From Microbacterium flavescens (GTDB lineage Bacteria; Actinomycetota; Actinomycetes; Actinomycetales; Microbacteriaceae), in NCBI RefSeq assembly GCF_018588945.1, contig NZ_JAFIWA010000006.1, forward strand, positions 62,001 through 126,000: a stretch of 64,000 nucleotides of DNA, in the 5' to 3' direction. The notes beneath the pieces were generated by a model. It searched no databases and had not been told where the DNA came from. It was given only the letters and a program-made list of their open reading frames with translations. The position numbers and the translations under genes are program-made. Below are positions 9,126 to 17,697 of the stretch, in pieces (within the stretch, counting starts at the first letter, position 1; every line of letters starts with the position of its first letter).

Positions 9126-10994
9126 ATGGATCACAAGCCCGCCTCGTCGTTCATCCGCGCACAGCAGCAGTCGGCGTTGTCCGCATTGCCGTTCGACGAC
9201 ACCCGAGATTTCGACGACACATCGCGCGGCCTGATCGCCGAGCTGAGCCCGAACCGTCTCCACAACGGCGAGGGCGTCGTCGTCTGGGATAACGACAGTT
9301 ATGCGTTCCTCGAGGGCGTGGCACCCGACACGGTCAATCCGAGCCTGTGGCGTCAGTCGACACTCGCTGCACGGGCGGGACTGTTCGAGGTGGTCGAGGG
9401 CATCTACCAACTGCGGGGGATCGACCTGTCGAACATGACGATCGTCGAAGGCGACACCGGGATCATCGTCATCGACACGCTGCTGTCGACCGAGCCCGCC
9501 GCAGCAGCGCTCGCCCTGTACCGCCAGCACCGTGGCGACCGCAAAGTCGTCGCGGTCATCCATACCCACAGCCATGCCGATCACTTCGGCGGCATCTTCG
9601 GCGTGACCTCTCAGGCGGAGGTCGACGCCGGAGACGTCCAGATCATCGCGCCATCCGGCTTCCTGGAGCACGCCGTTTCAGAGAACGTCTATGCCGGCGT
9701 GGCCATGAACCGGCGTGCCGCCTACATGTACGGTGCGGCACTGGAGAGGGGTCCGCAGGGACAGGTCGGCGCGGGCCTCGGACAGACGATCTCGACCGGT
9801 GAGGTGGGGCTCATCGCGCCGACGCTCCTGATCGAGTCGACCGGAGAGACACACACCATCGACGGTGTGGAGATCGAATTCCAGATGGCGCCGGGTACTG
9901 AGGCGCCCTCCGAGATGCACTTCTACTTCCCGGGTTTCCGCGCGCTGTGCATGGCCGAGAATGCCACCCACACTCTGCACAACCTGCTCACGCTCCGCGG
10001 CGCGATCGTCCGCGACCCGCACGGATGGTCGCAGTATCTCACCGAGGCGATCGCCCGCTACGGCGACAGAACGGACGTGGTGTTCGCGTCGCATCACTGG
10101 CCGACGTGGGGCCGAGAGCAGATCGTCGAGTTCCTCTCGACTCAGCGTGATCTCTACGCGTATCTGCACGATCAGACTCTCCGCCTCATCAATCGCGGCT
10201 ACACGGGCGTCGAAGCGGCGGAGGTGTTCGTCCTGCCGCCGGCGCTGGAGCGAGCGTGGCATGCCCGTGGCTATTACGGGTCGGTCAGTCATAACGTGAA
10301 AGCGATCGTGCAGCGCTACCTCGGGTGGTTCGACGGCAACCCGGCACGGTTGTGGCCACACCCGCCGACCGAGCTCGCACAGCGCTACGTCGATGCCCTC
10401 GGCGGCGTCGACCGTACAGTCCAGATCGCGCAGCAGGCCTTCGACGCGGGCGACTACCGGTGGGCGGCGACACTGCTGGACCACGCGGTGTTCGTCGACG
10501 AGAGTCACGCCGCCGCCAGGGCGCTCCTGGCCGACACATTCGAGCAGCTCGCATATGGATCTGAGAACGGGACTTGGCGCAACTTCTTCCTCTCAGGCGC
10601 GACCGAACTCCGCGGCAGTAATTTCGGCACACCGACGAAGACGAACGCGCCCTCGCTGCTCGCACAGCTCACCCCGGAGATGCTGTTCGACGCGATCGCC
10701 ATCAAGGTGGACGGGCCGGCAGCGTGGGATCTCGATCTCGCGCTGGTCATCGAACTCACCGACCTCCAACGCCGGTTCCTGCTCACGCTCCGCAACGGCG
10801 TGCTCATCTACCTCGAGGACGGTGAAGGTGATGTCGAACTGACACTGAAGCTGACGAAGATGCGCCTCCTCGCCCTCCTGGGCGGCGACCTGGAGTCCGA
10901 TGACATCGAAACCGACGGCGACCCTGCGGTGCTCTCCAGCCTGCTGGGCGTCCTCGATCCCGGTGATGAGGCATTCCCGATCGTTACTCCATGA
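9126..10994 (+). CDS. Linear primary-alkylsulfatase, metallo-beta-lactamase fold (SdsA1 type)
   Basis: This 622-residue enzyme belongs to the type III alkylsulfatase family, which hydrolyses alkyl sulfates such as dodecyl sulfate to alcohol plus sulfate. The zinc motif HSHADHFGG lies at 148-156, with H148, H150, D152 and H153. It is followed by MAENATHTLHNL and SHHWPTWG segments typical of the second metal site, an alpha-helical dimerisation region, and a C-terminal SCP2-like domain (~500-622). The ATG at 9126 is preferred because the 50 codons before it overlap the divergent promoter region and read poorly. No signal peptide is visible, unlike Pseudomonas SdsA1, so a cytoplasmic site is inferred. 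The SulP transporter gene starts 31 nt downstream and is probably co-transcribed. Confidence 0.88.
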   Translation: MDHKPASSFIRAQQQSALSALPFDDTRDFDDTSRGLIAELSPNRLHNGEGVVVWDNDSYAFLEGVAPDTVNPSLWRQSTLAARAGLFEVVEGIYQLRGIDLSNMTIVEGDTGIIVIDTLLSTEPAAAALALYRQHRGDRKVVAVIHTHSHADHFGGIFGVTSQAEVDAGDVQIIAPSGFLEHAVSENVYAGVAMNRRAAYMYGAALERGPQGQVGAGLGQTISTGEVGLIAPTLLIESTGETHTIDGVEIEFQMAPGTEAPSEMHFYFPGFRALCMAENATHTLHNLLTLRGAIVRDPHGWSQYLTEAIARYGDRTDVVFASHHWPTWGREQIVEFLSTQRDLYAYLHDQTLRLINRGYTGVEAAEVFVLPPALERAWHARGYYGSVSHNVKAIVQRYLGWFDGNPARLWPHPPTELAQRYVDALGGVDRTVQIAQQAFDAGDYRWAATLLDHAVFVDESHAAARALLADTFEQLAYGSENGTWRNFFLSGATELRGSNFGTPTKTNAPSLLAQLTPEMLFDAIAIKVDGPAAWDLDLALVIELTDLQRRFLLTLRNGVLIYLEDGEGDVELTLKLTKMRLLALLGGDLESDDIETDGDPAVLSSLLGVLDPGDEAFPIVTP

Positions 10995-11025
10995 CGTCAC
11001 CGCTGAGAACCCTGCTCTGGAACGG

Positions 11026-12696
11026 ATGACGATGGCTCGGCCGCTGTCCGGGTTGACCCGTCGCAACGTGATGACGGAGCTGTTGGCGGGTGTCACGCTG
11101 CTCGCCATCGCGATCCCGTTGAACATCGGCTACGCGCAGATCGCCGGGCTGCCGGCCACCGCCGGCCTGTACGCGTTGATCGTGCCGACGGTCGTGTACG
11201 TCCTGGTGGTGTCCTCCCGGCAAGTGGTGGCGTCGCCGGATGCCGCAGCCGCCGCCCTCGTCGCGTCGTCGATCGGCGGGCTCGCGGCGGCCGGGAGGGC
11301 CGACTACGCGACGCTCGCGCTGGCTCAGGCGATCATCTGCGGAGTGATGTTCGTGCTGCTGTCGGTCTTCAAGCTGGGCTTTCTCGCGAACTTCCTCTCC
11401 AAGCCGATCCTCGTCGGATTCGTGGGAGGGCTCGCGTTCGACATCCTGATCAGCCAGATCGCCAAGATGCTCGGTGTGAGCATCGACTCGGGCAGCGAAT
11501 TCGTCGACAAGACGATCGGTCTGGTCACCGGGCTCGGCACCGCCAACGTGTGGTCGCTGCTCATCTCGGTGGGATCGATTGTCATCCTGCTCGTCGGTCG
11601 ACGCTGGCTTCCGGCCGTGCCGTGGGCGCTCGTCGTGCTGATCGTCAGCACGATCCTCGTGATGGTCGTCCACCTGGACGAGTTCGGCGTCGCGGTGCTC
11701 GGAGCGGTGCCCGCCGGCCCGCCCGTCTTCACGTGGCCGATCATCGACTGGACGCTGTGGCTCGCACTCATTCCGTCGGCGATCGCCCTCACGCTCGTGA
11801 CCACGGCCGAGGGTCTTCTCGTGTCCCGCTCATACTCTGAGCGCCGCCGCTACCCGTTCCGCGCCAATCGCGACCTCTTCGCCTTCGGCGTCGCCAACAT
11901 CGCCGCGGGCGCACAGGGCAGCTTCGCCGTCGGAGCATCGACCTCCCGGACGGCCGCCATGGACCAGGCGGGCTCGCGCACACAGCTGCCCTCACTCGTC
12001 CTGGCCGTCGGCACCCTGCTGCTCCTGCTGTTCGGCACGGCTCTCCTCGCCGACATCCCCTCGCCCGCCATCGGCGCTGTCGTGGCCGTCGCGATCATCC
12101 CGCTACTCGGCATCCGCGATTTCATCGAGCTGTGGAAGAAGGACCGGTTCGAGTGCGCCGTGGGCGCCACGTGCTTCCTCGTCACGCTGTTCTTCGGCGC
12201 CATCCCCGGCATCGTCGTCGCATTCGTGCTCGCCCTCATCAACCTCGCCAAGCGTGCCGCGAACCCCGCCATCGACGTCCTGCAGTCCGACGGCGACCCG
12301 GGCGAATCGCTCCTCGAAGAGGCTCCCGCGGGAACGACGACCGCACCCGGAGTGGTCGTGATCCGTCTGGCAGCGCCGTTGTTCTTCGCGAATGCGAGCG
12401 TCTTCACCGCCGCCGTGCAGAGCGCCATCACGTCGGTCGACGGCCCGCCCGTGCGTCACCTCGTCCTCGACATGGAGGCGGTGACCGACATCGACGTCAC
12501 CGGCGCCGAATCCTTCGAGACCCTGCAGCACTGGCTCATCGACAATGATGTCGCGCTCGCGTTCAGCCGCATGCGACCTGCGGTCCGCAGCCGGCTCGCC
12601 GAGCTCGGACTGCTCGACCGGCAACCCATCTTCGACACCAACCGCACCGCCCTGGCCGCACTCGTCGAGGCAGCCGGCCGAGAGGACCAGCCGTGA
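11026..12696 (+). CDS. SulP family inorganic anion transporter with STAS domain
   Basis: The 556-residue protein has the SulP core of about a dozen membrane helices (residues ~15-420), beginning with the signature GVTLLAIAIPLNIGYAQIAGLP. A C-terminal STAS domain (~440-555) carries a VLDMEAVTDIDVTGAE strand-loop. The family carries sulfate, bicarbonate or related anions by proton or sodium symport or by exchange. Directly after an alkylsulfatase, sulfate is the obvious candidate, either importing it or exporting the excess released. The start is ATG 11026 or 11032. Upstream codons overlap the alkylsulfatase gene and are not transporter-like. The gene converges with the next one. Confidence 0.88.
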   Translation: MTMARPLSGLTRRNVMTELLAGVTLLAIAIPLNIGYAQIAGLPATAGLYALIVPTVVYVLVVSSRQVVASPDAAAAALVASSIGGLAAAGRADYATLALAQAIICGVMFVLLSVFKLGFLANFLSKPILVGFVGGLAFDILISQIAKMLGVSIDSGSEFVDKTIGLVTGLGTANVWSLLISVGSIVILLVGRRWLPAVPWALVVLIVSTILVMVVHLDEFGVAVLGAVPAGPPVFTWPIIDWTLWLALIPSAIALTLVTTAEGLLVSRSYSERRRYPFRANRDLFAFGVANIAAGAQGSFAVGASTSRTAAMDQAGSRTQLPSLVLAVGTLLLLLFGTALLADIPSPAIGAVVAVAIIPLLGIRDFIELWKKDRFECAVGATCFLVTLFFGAIPGIVVAFVLALINLAKRAANPAIDVLQSDGDPGESLLEEAPAGTTTAPGVVVIRLAAPLFFANASVFTAAVQSAITSVDGPPVRHLVLDMEAVTDIDVTGAESFETLQHWLIDNDVALAFSRMRPAVRSRLAELGLLDRQPIFDTNRTALAALVEAAGREDQP

Positions 12697-12733
12697 CCGA
12701 AGTCGTCGGGGATCACGATCTTCACCCTGCCGG

Positions 12734-13357
12734 TCAGAGTTTGATGGGGAAGGTCAGCATGACGATGACACAGGTCACTCCGACAGCGATTCCCATCCCG
12801 AGGAGCACGCGCCGCATCCACGGTGTGAGTTCCCGTTGGGACATCGCGGTCAGGAACAGCACCAGTGCGAAGAGCACGGTGAGAAGTGAGTAGTTGTCAC
12901 CGCGCTGATTGTTGTCCAACGCTTCCTGGAACTTCGCATCCGCGCGTTCGCTGAAGTCGGCCGCTTCCACGGTGCCGGGCGGCACATACTCGGGCATCGC
13001 CAACGGTCCCTGCTCGACACGGCCACCGGCATCCCAGGCATCAAAAGCAGTGCGGAACTCCGGGGAGAAACGTTCCTCGATGAAAGAGACGAGCTCGTCT
13101 CGCCCGTCGGCCTCGGCAAGAACCCACTCGGTGTAGATGCTGAGGTCGTACAGTCGCGCGTCGCGTGCCCTCCCCTCCGCCGACTCCCCCTGAATTCTCG
13201 CGCTCGATGCCTGGCTGAACGCGATCGACATCTCGCCGCCCCACTTGGATGCCTCGAACCCGCACCACGCCGTCAGCACCGCCGTGATCGAGAGCACGAA
13301 CACGGTCATGATGTCGAGGACTCGCCGCTCCCCACTTCCGCTCCGGCTGTCGTTCAT
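12734..13357 (-). CDS. Small membrane protein of unknown function
   Basis: The protein has 207 residues, with one membrane helix at ~15-33. A ~115-residue soluble stretch follows, rich in Trp, Glu and Arg, with FEASKWGGEMS near its start and RFSPEFRTAFDAW further on. Two more helices lie at ~157-173 and ~184-203. Proteins with this layout and the WxGExS/RxxPEFRxAFxAW pattern occur in many bacteria as uncharacterised membrane proteins; I know of no function. It converges with the SulP gene (37 nt apart) and is the last gene before the right repeat of the island. Its own promoter should lie in 13358-13510. Confidence 0.65.
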   Translation of the reverse strand: MNDSRSGSGERRVLDIMTVFVLSITAVLTAWCGFEASKWGGEMSIAFSQASSARIQGESAEGRARDARLYDLSIYTEWVLAEADGRDELVSFIEERFSPEFRTAFDAWDAGGRVEQGPLAMPEYVPPGTVEAADFSERADAKFQEALDNNQRGDNYSLLTVLFALVLFLTAMSQRELTPWMRRVLLGMGIAVGVTCVIVMLTFPIKL

Positions 13358-13513
13358 CTGTATCCCCTCATCGCGGTCACCCTCGACCTATCATCCGGCG
13401 TCGATCTTGCGACTCCTAGGGGTCGACGGGACGCGCTCTACGCGGTACCTGGCCTGCGTCACCGGGGGCTACTGACCGTGAGTCACATTCCCACCGCAAG
13501 TAGCCGCCGGATC

Positions 13514-13691
13514 CGCGGAATCACGCGGATGCGGCGGTCATTCCAGGGTGGCTAGCGCCGTTGTGGGAAAGAAGGGGGGTAACCGACACGCCGACCGGCC
13601 TTTCCCAGATCCTTTCCCAAACGCAGATCAGCGCCACGAAATGTGACGCTGATCTGGGATAAAAGTGGCGGTGACGGTGGGATTTGAACCC
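13514..13691 (+). repeat. Right direct repeat of the tRNA-Ser island (att-like)
   Basis: This is the partner of 1441-1617. It runs from the CGCGGAATCACGCGGATG segment through the tRNA terminator hairpin into the T-arm of the intact tRNA-Ser gene. The two copies differ by scattered substitutions and small indels, so the duplication is not recent or the incoming element carried its own version. The rest of the gap between the membrane-protein gene and the tRNA (13358-13513) shows no gene. Confidence 0.75.
13624..13656 (-). terminator. Hairpin downstream of tRNA-Ser
   Basis: The arms CAGATCAGCG and CGCTGATCTG (10 bp, 13-nt loop) lie 9-42 bases after the tRNA 3' end. The same hairpin is kept in the left repeat at 1550-1582. 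Confidence 0.6.
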
Positions 13692-13756
13692 ACGGTAGGG
13701 GGTTACCCTACACAACTTTTCGAGAGTTGCACCTTCGGCCGCTCGGACACGTCACC
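13666..13756 (-). tRNA. tRNA-Ser(CGA)
   Basis: Read on the minus strand, the acceptor arms GGTGACG and CGTCACC pair. The anticodon loop is CTCGAAA, giving anticodon CGA. A long variable arm (TAGGGTAACCCCCTA) marks a class II serine tRNA, and the T-arm GTGGG-TTCAAAT-CCCAC is canonical. The discriminator is G, and CCA is encoded at 13666-13668. Its 3' end is the presumed integration site of the island to its left. Confidence 0.95.
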
Positions 13757-13871
13757 GCCGACGAGTTTACGTCACGCGGCGCTGAGCCGCCAATCGGCGC
13801 AGAACCGCCCCCGCACGCCCGATCCCACCGCCTCAGCCCCGCACGTCCGCCCCCGGGGATAGGTTGGCCGC

Positions 13872-15266
13872 ATGCCTCAGACCATGACCGGCCGCGAGCG
13901 CGCCATCCTCGCGATCGCGGTGCTGGCGTCGTTCGTCGCCTTCCTCGACGGCACCGTGGTCAACGTTGCGCTGCCCGCCATCAGCGACGAACTCGGAGGC
14001 GGGCTCACCACGCAGCAGTGGGTCGTCGACGCCTACCTAATCACGCTCGGCGCCCTCATCCTCGTGGCCGGCTCGGTCAGCGACGCCTACGGCCGCGCCT
14101 TCGTCATGCGCATCGGCCTGATCGGCTTCGGCATCACCAGCGTCGCGATCGCCTTCGCGCCGACCGCCGAGTTCCTCATCATCGCCCGGGCGCTGCAGGG
14201 GGCTGCGGGTGCCTTCCTCGTCCCGAGCTCGCTCGCCCTCATCACGTCGACGTTCCGCGGCGCCGCGCAGGGCCGCGCCATCGGCATCTGGACGGCGATG
14301 ACCACGACTGCGATGATCGCCGGCCCCATCCTCGGCGGGCTCTTCGTCGACTTCCTCTCGTGGCGTCTCGTGTTCCTCATCAACGTCGTCCCCATCGCAG
14401 TCACCCTGTGGCTGCTCACGCGGGCTGGCGTGAAAGACACCAGACGAGCGGATGCCTCGATCGACTGGCTCAGCGCAGCCCTGTGCACCTTCGGCCTGGG
14501 CCTCATGGTGTTCGCGCTCATCGAGCAGCCCAGGCTGGGGTGGACCTCTCCGGCCATCTGGCTGCCGCTCGTCGTCGGCGCCGGACTCTTCGCGACCTTC
14601 ATCATCCGGCAGCGCTTCACGAGGCATCCGGTGCTTCCCCTCGATCTCTTCCGCGTGCGCAACTTCTGGACCGGCAACGTCGCGACCACCTTCATCTACG
14701 GTGCGCTCGCGCTGAACGGCTTCGTCGTCGTGGTCTACCTGCAGCAGGGCGCCGGCCTTCCGGCCACGCTCGCCGGGCTCGCGAGCCTGCCGGTGACGAT
14801 CCTGCTGATCCTGCTCAGCTCGCGGGTCGGCGGGCTCGCCGGCAAATGGGGTCCGCGCATCTTCATGACCGTCGGTCCCATCACCATGGGCGCCGGCGCG
14901 CTGCTGCTGCTCACGGTGACGGAGGCCTTCGACTACTGGTGGCAGGTGCTGCCCAGCATGATCCTGATGGGCCTCGGGCTCGCGCTCACGGTCTCGCCGC
15001 TCACCACGGCGATCCTCGGTGCAATCGACACCGATCGCTCCGGTATCGCCTCGGCGGTGAACAACGCCGTCGCCCGCGTCGCCGGTCTCGTGACCATCGC
15101 CATGCTCGCCGCGATCGTCGGCGGCGAGCTCGACCTCGAAGGCTTCCATCGGGCAGCCATCGTGACCGCGGCCATGATGATCGCGGGCGGCCTGGTGTCA
15201 TGGGCGGGAATCCGCAACCCCGAAATCGTCGCCGAAGACGATCAGGCGGCCACGAACGCCACCTGA
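13872..15266 (+). CDS. MFS transporter, DHA2 (EmrB/QacA) drug-efflux type
   Basis: The 464-residue protein has about fourteen predicted helices. Its first helix holds the DHA2 signature FLDGTVVNVALPAI, followed by QQWVVDAYLITLGAL and the SVSDAYGR loop of motif A. In the family these are proton-driven exporters of drugs or cationic dyes. No regulator gene lies next to it, and the start is an ATG a little over 100 bp from the tRNA-Ser gene on the opposite strand. The substrate cannot be read from the sequence. A lipoprotein gene follows after 47 nt and may share its transcript. Confidence 0.87.
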   Translation: MPQTMTGRERAILAIAVLASFVAFLDGTVVNVALPAISDELGGGLTTQQWVVDAYLITLGALILVAGSVSDAYGRAFVMRIGLIGFGITSVAIAFAPTAEFLIIARALQGAAGAFLVPSSLALITSTFRGAAQGRAIGIWTAMTTTAMIAGPILGGLFVDFLSWRLVFLINVVPIAVTLWLLTRAGVKDTRRADASIDWLSAALCTFGLGLMVFALIEQPRLGWTSPAIWLPLVVGAGLFATFIIRQRFTRHPVLPLDLFRVRNFWTGNVATTFIYGALALNGFVVVVYLQQGAGLPATLAGLASLPVTILLILLSSRVGGLAGKWGPRIFMTVGPITMGAGALLLLTVTEAFDYWWQVLPSMILMGLGLALTVSPLTTAILGAIDTDRSGIASAVNNAVARVAGLVTIAMLAAIVGGELDLEGFHRAAIVTAAMMIAGGLVSWAGIRNPEIVAEDDQAATNAT

Positions 15267-15313
15267 CGGCCGAGCATCTTCCCTTCGCTACCGGGCGGTG
15301 CCATGCTGTGCGC

Positions 15314-15898
15314 ATGAACCGCCCGATTGCACGGCGGCTCGCACTCGCGATGCTTCTGGGGACGTCGCTCCTGGTTGCCGGCTGCAGTGCCGGCGCCTCG
15401 GCTGAACCCGACACCGCGCAGACCGAGTCGAGTCCCTCGACGCCCTCCACGCCGGCCGCGGACTGCCTCGCGCCTCCGGCCGACGCCCCCACCGGTGCCG
15501 TCGACGATCCCTTCTCGCTGGGCGATCCCGTCGTGGTGGAGTGCTTCACCGTCGTGGTGGATGCGGTGAGCAAAGACGCGACGGATGCCGTCATGGCCGC
15601 GAATCCCGACGCCGTGCCGGCGGCGGGCAACGTCTACATGACCGCGACCGTGACCATCACCCGCTCGGCGGGAGGCCCGGGCGAGGCATCCGATGTGCAC
15701 GTCGTTCTCGGCGGCTCGCAGACGACCAACGGAGACCCCTCTCCCGAACTGGGCGTCGACCCGGCCCCTCCGACCGGCGCGCTCGACGAGGGTGAGAGCA
15801 TCACCGGCACGTACGTGTACGAGATGTCGGGAGGTGCGTCGACGTCCGTCGAGATCGCCGTCGGCCAGATGACGCCGCTCAACGTGCTGCCGTATTGA
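15314..15898 (+). CDS. Secreted lipoprotein with DUF4352-like domain
   Basis: The protein has 194 residues. It begins with MNRPIARRLALAML, a basic n-region and hydrophobic core ending in the lipobox LVAGC, so Cys23 would be lipidated. A Ser/Thr/Pro-rich spacer (~24-50) precedes a ~140-residue beta-rich domain. That domain resembles the DUF4352/TRF2-like immunoglobulin fold, with a GNVYMTATVTITRSAGG strand. The ATG at 15314 is chosen because it places the signal peptide at the N-terminus; longer versions of the frame are shadows of the MFS gene. Such domains usually bind partners outside the membrane. No function is assigned. Confidence 0.7.
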   Translation: MNRPIARRLALAMLLGTSLLVAGCSAGASAEPDTAQTESSPSTPSTPAADCLAPPADAPTGAVDDPFSLGDPVVVECFTVVVDAVSKDATDAVMAANPDAVPAAGNVYMTATVTITRSAGGPGEASDVHVVLGGSQTTNGDPSPELGVDPAPPTGALDEGESITGTYVYEMSGGASTSVEIAVGQMTPLNVLPY

Positions 15899-15947
15899 CA
15901 CGGCCGGCGGCTGGTACGCGGCATCCCGCCCCTGCAAGACTGGCGGC

Positions 15948-16901
15948 ATGGCCGTCATCGAGAACTCGAAAGTCACCATCGTCGGCGCCGGCAGCGTCGG
16001 CTCGAGCGCCGCGTATGCGGCGCTCATCCGCGGATCGGCGCGGCACGTCGCGCTCTACGACATCGCGACGGAGAAGGCGGAAGCCGAGGTACTCGATCTC
16101 GCCCACGGCACCCAGTTCACCGGATCGAGCGACATCATCGGCGGAAGCGACCTCTCGGTCGTCGAGGGCTCCCATGTCGTCGTGATCACCGCCGGCGCGA
16201 AGCAGAACCCCGGCCAGACGCGCATCGAGCTCGCGGGGGTCAACGCCCGGATCATGAAGTCGATGATGCCGCAGCTGCTCGAGGCGGCCCCCGAGGCGAT
16301 CTACGTCATCGTCACCAATCCGTGCGACGTGCTCACCGTCCTCGCACAGGAGCAGACCGGGCTGCCGCCCGAGCGCATCTTCGCCTCCGGAACGGTACTC
16401 GACACCTCGCGCCTGCGCTGGAAGCTTGCCGAGCGCGCCGGCGTCTCGACCGGCAGCGTGCACGCCTACATCGTCGGCGAGCACGGCGACACGGAGTTCC
16501 CGCTGTGGTCGCGGGCGACCATCGGCACCGTCCCGATCCTCGACTGGGTCACGCCGGCGGGCGACCGCATGACCGCCGAGGAGCTCGACCAGATCGCCGT
16601 CGACGTGCGCGACGCGGCCTACAAGGTCATCCAGGGCAAGGGCGCGACCAACTACGCCATCGGCCTGTCGAGCGCGCGGATCATCGAGGCGATCCTCCAC
16701 GACGAGCACGCGGTCATGCCGGTCTCACCGGTTCTGCAGGACTTCCACGGCGTCGACGGCGTCGCGCTCTCCGTGCCGTCCGTCGTCAGCGCGGCGGGGG
16801 CCGTGCCGGTGCGCGAGACGCAGTTCGCACCGAACGAGCTCGACCTGTTCCACCGCTCCGCCGCCGCACTGCGCGAGGTGGCCGACTCGCTTCGGAGCTG
16901 A
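15948..16901 (+). CDS. ldh: L-lactate dehydrogenase
   Basis: The enzyme has 317 residues and interconverts pyruvate and L-lactate with NAD. It has the Rossmann glycine motif GAGSVG (13-18), the specificity loop AKQNPGQTR with Gln86 and Arg92, NPCDVLT at 124-130, DTSR with Arg155, and the catalytic GEHGD with His179. Gln rather than Arg at the specificity position points to lactate rather than malate dehydrogenase. The length is normal. The following gene starts 5 nt after the stop and is presumably co-transcribed, an unusual partner for ldh. Confidence 0.93.
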   Translation: MAVIENSKVTIVGAGSVGSSAAYAALIRGSARHVALYDIATEKAEAEVLDLAHGTQFTGSSDIIGGSDLSVVEGSHVVVITAGAKQNPGQTRIELAGVNARIMKSMMPQLLEAAPEAIYVIVTNPCDVLTVLAQEQTGLPPERIFASGTVLDTSRLRWKLAERAGVSTGSVHAYIVGEHGDTEFPLWSRATIGTVPILDWVTPAGDRMTAEELDQIAVDVRDAAYKVIQGKGATNYAIGLSSARIIEAILHDEHAVMPVSPVLQDFHGVDGVALSVPSVVSAAGAVPVRETQFAPNELDLFHRSAAALREVADSLRS

Positions 16902-16906
16902 GGCCG

Positions 16907-17677
16907 ATGATCGACCACATCACCGTTCCGGCTCTCGACGAGACCGGCTTCGTCGTGCTCGACCCCTACGACCAGTCGCGCGACCCCGAGGAGTGGCTCG
17001 ACCTCGAGTACACCGTCTGGCGCTCATCGGGCGTCACCCGCTTCGCACCCCTCACGAGCTACGCCGGCGAGATCGAGTGCAACGGCTTCTGGAATCACAC
17101 GCCGCCGCGTCCAGACAAGGACGGTGTGTGGATCGCCTCGCAGGTCGAGCGGGCTGCGCACCTCGTGCGTCGCGCACAGGAGCCCGGCGCCGGAGTGGGG
17201 CGCTGCCGGGTGGTCGAGCTGCAGCGCAACGAGTACGCCGATGCCGTGTACAACCTCCATCAGGACGACAACAACCGCCTCAACCCCGAAGGCACCGGGT
17301 GGGTCGTGCGCGCGTTCTTCAATCTGACCGACGACTCCGACTCACTGCTGCTCCTGCGCCGCGACCGCTTCGATCCGTCGACCGAGCTGCGGATCCCGCT
17401 GCCCGCCGGCTCGCGCGTGATCGTCGACACGCAGCGCTTCTGGCACGCCGTGTGGCACCGCGGCGATGCCCCGCGCTACAGCCTCATCACGTCGTGGGAG
17501 TCGGGTCCCGCGCTCGAGGCGTACATCCGCGACCACCACGGCGTCCCGCACACCGCTCGCGTGCCCCTGGATGCGGCCATGGTGGAGCATGCACAGCGCG
17601 AGCTCCACCGCCGGCTCGAGGAGCGCCGGCAGACGATGGCCGCCCTCGGTGCGGCATTCGTGTCACCCGAGCGCTGA
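16907..17677 (+). CDS. Hypothetical protein, possibly a 2OG-Fe(II) dioxygenase-like enzyme
   Basis: The protein has 256 residues and a start 5 nt after ldh. The middle of the protein holds NLHQDDNNRLNP (His118-x-Asp120). Further on come the strands DTQRFWHAVWH, with His180, and PRYSLITSWESGP, with Arg190. HxD...H plus a downstream Arg is the metal and 2-oxoglutarate pattern of Fe(II)/2OG dioxygenases, and the spacing of ~60 residues fits. I recognise no named subfamily, so the assignment is inference from motif layout. It ends with an Arg-rich helix (~225-245). There is no signal peptide or membrane segment. The link to lactate metabolism is unknown. Confidence 0.5.
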   Translation: MIDHITVPALDETGFVVLDPYDQSRDPEEWLDLEYTVWRSSGVTRFAPLTSYAGEIECNGFWNHTPPRPDKDGVWIASQVERAAHLVRRAQEPGAGVGRCRVVELQRNEYADAVYNLHQDDNNRLNPEGTGWVVRAFFNLTDDSDSLLLLRRDRFDPSTELRIPLPAGSRVIVDTQRFWHAVWHRGDAPRYSLITSWESGPALEAYIRDHHGVPHTARVPLDAAMVEHAQRELHRRLEERRQTMAALGAAFVSPER

Positions 17678-17697
17678 GTCGGGCGATTTCGCCAAGA

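Larger units (their letters stand above)
1618..13691. mobile_element. Probable ~12-kb genomic island at tRNA-Ser(CGA)
   Basis: The segment lies between an intact tRNA-Ser gene and a distal copy of its 3' end plus ~150 bp of downstream sequence. It carries accessory genes: a giant LPPTG surface protein, an alkylsulfatase, a SulP transporter and a small membrane protein. No integrase, excisionase or transposase gene is visible. It is therefore either an old immobilised insertion or one moved in trans. Because the repeats extend beyond the tRNA, the left copy could also be the scar of an earlier tandem insertion. Confidence 0.6.

Noticed and set aside
13872..15266. Membership of the MFS gene in the island
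   Set aside because: It lies on the 5' side of the intact tRNA-Ser, outside both repeats.
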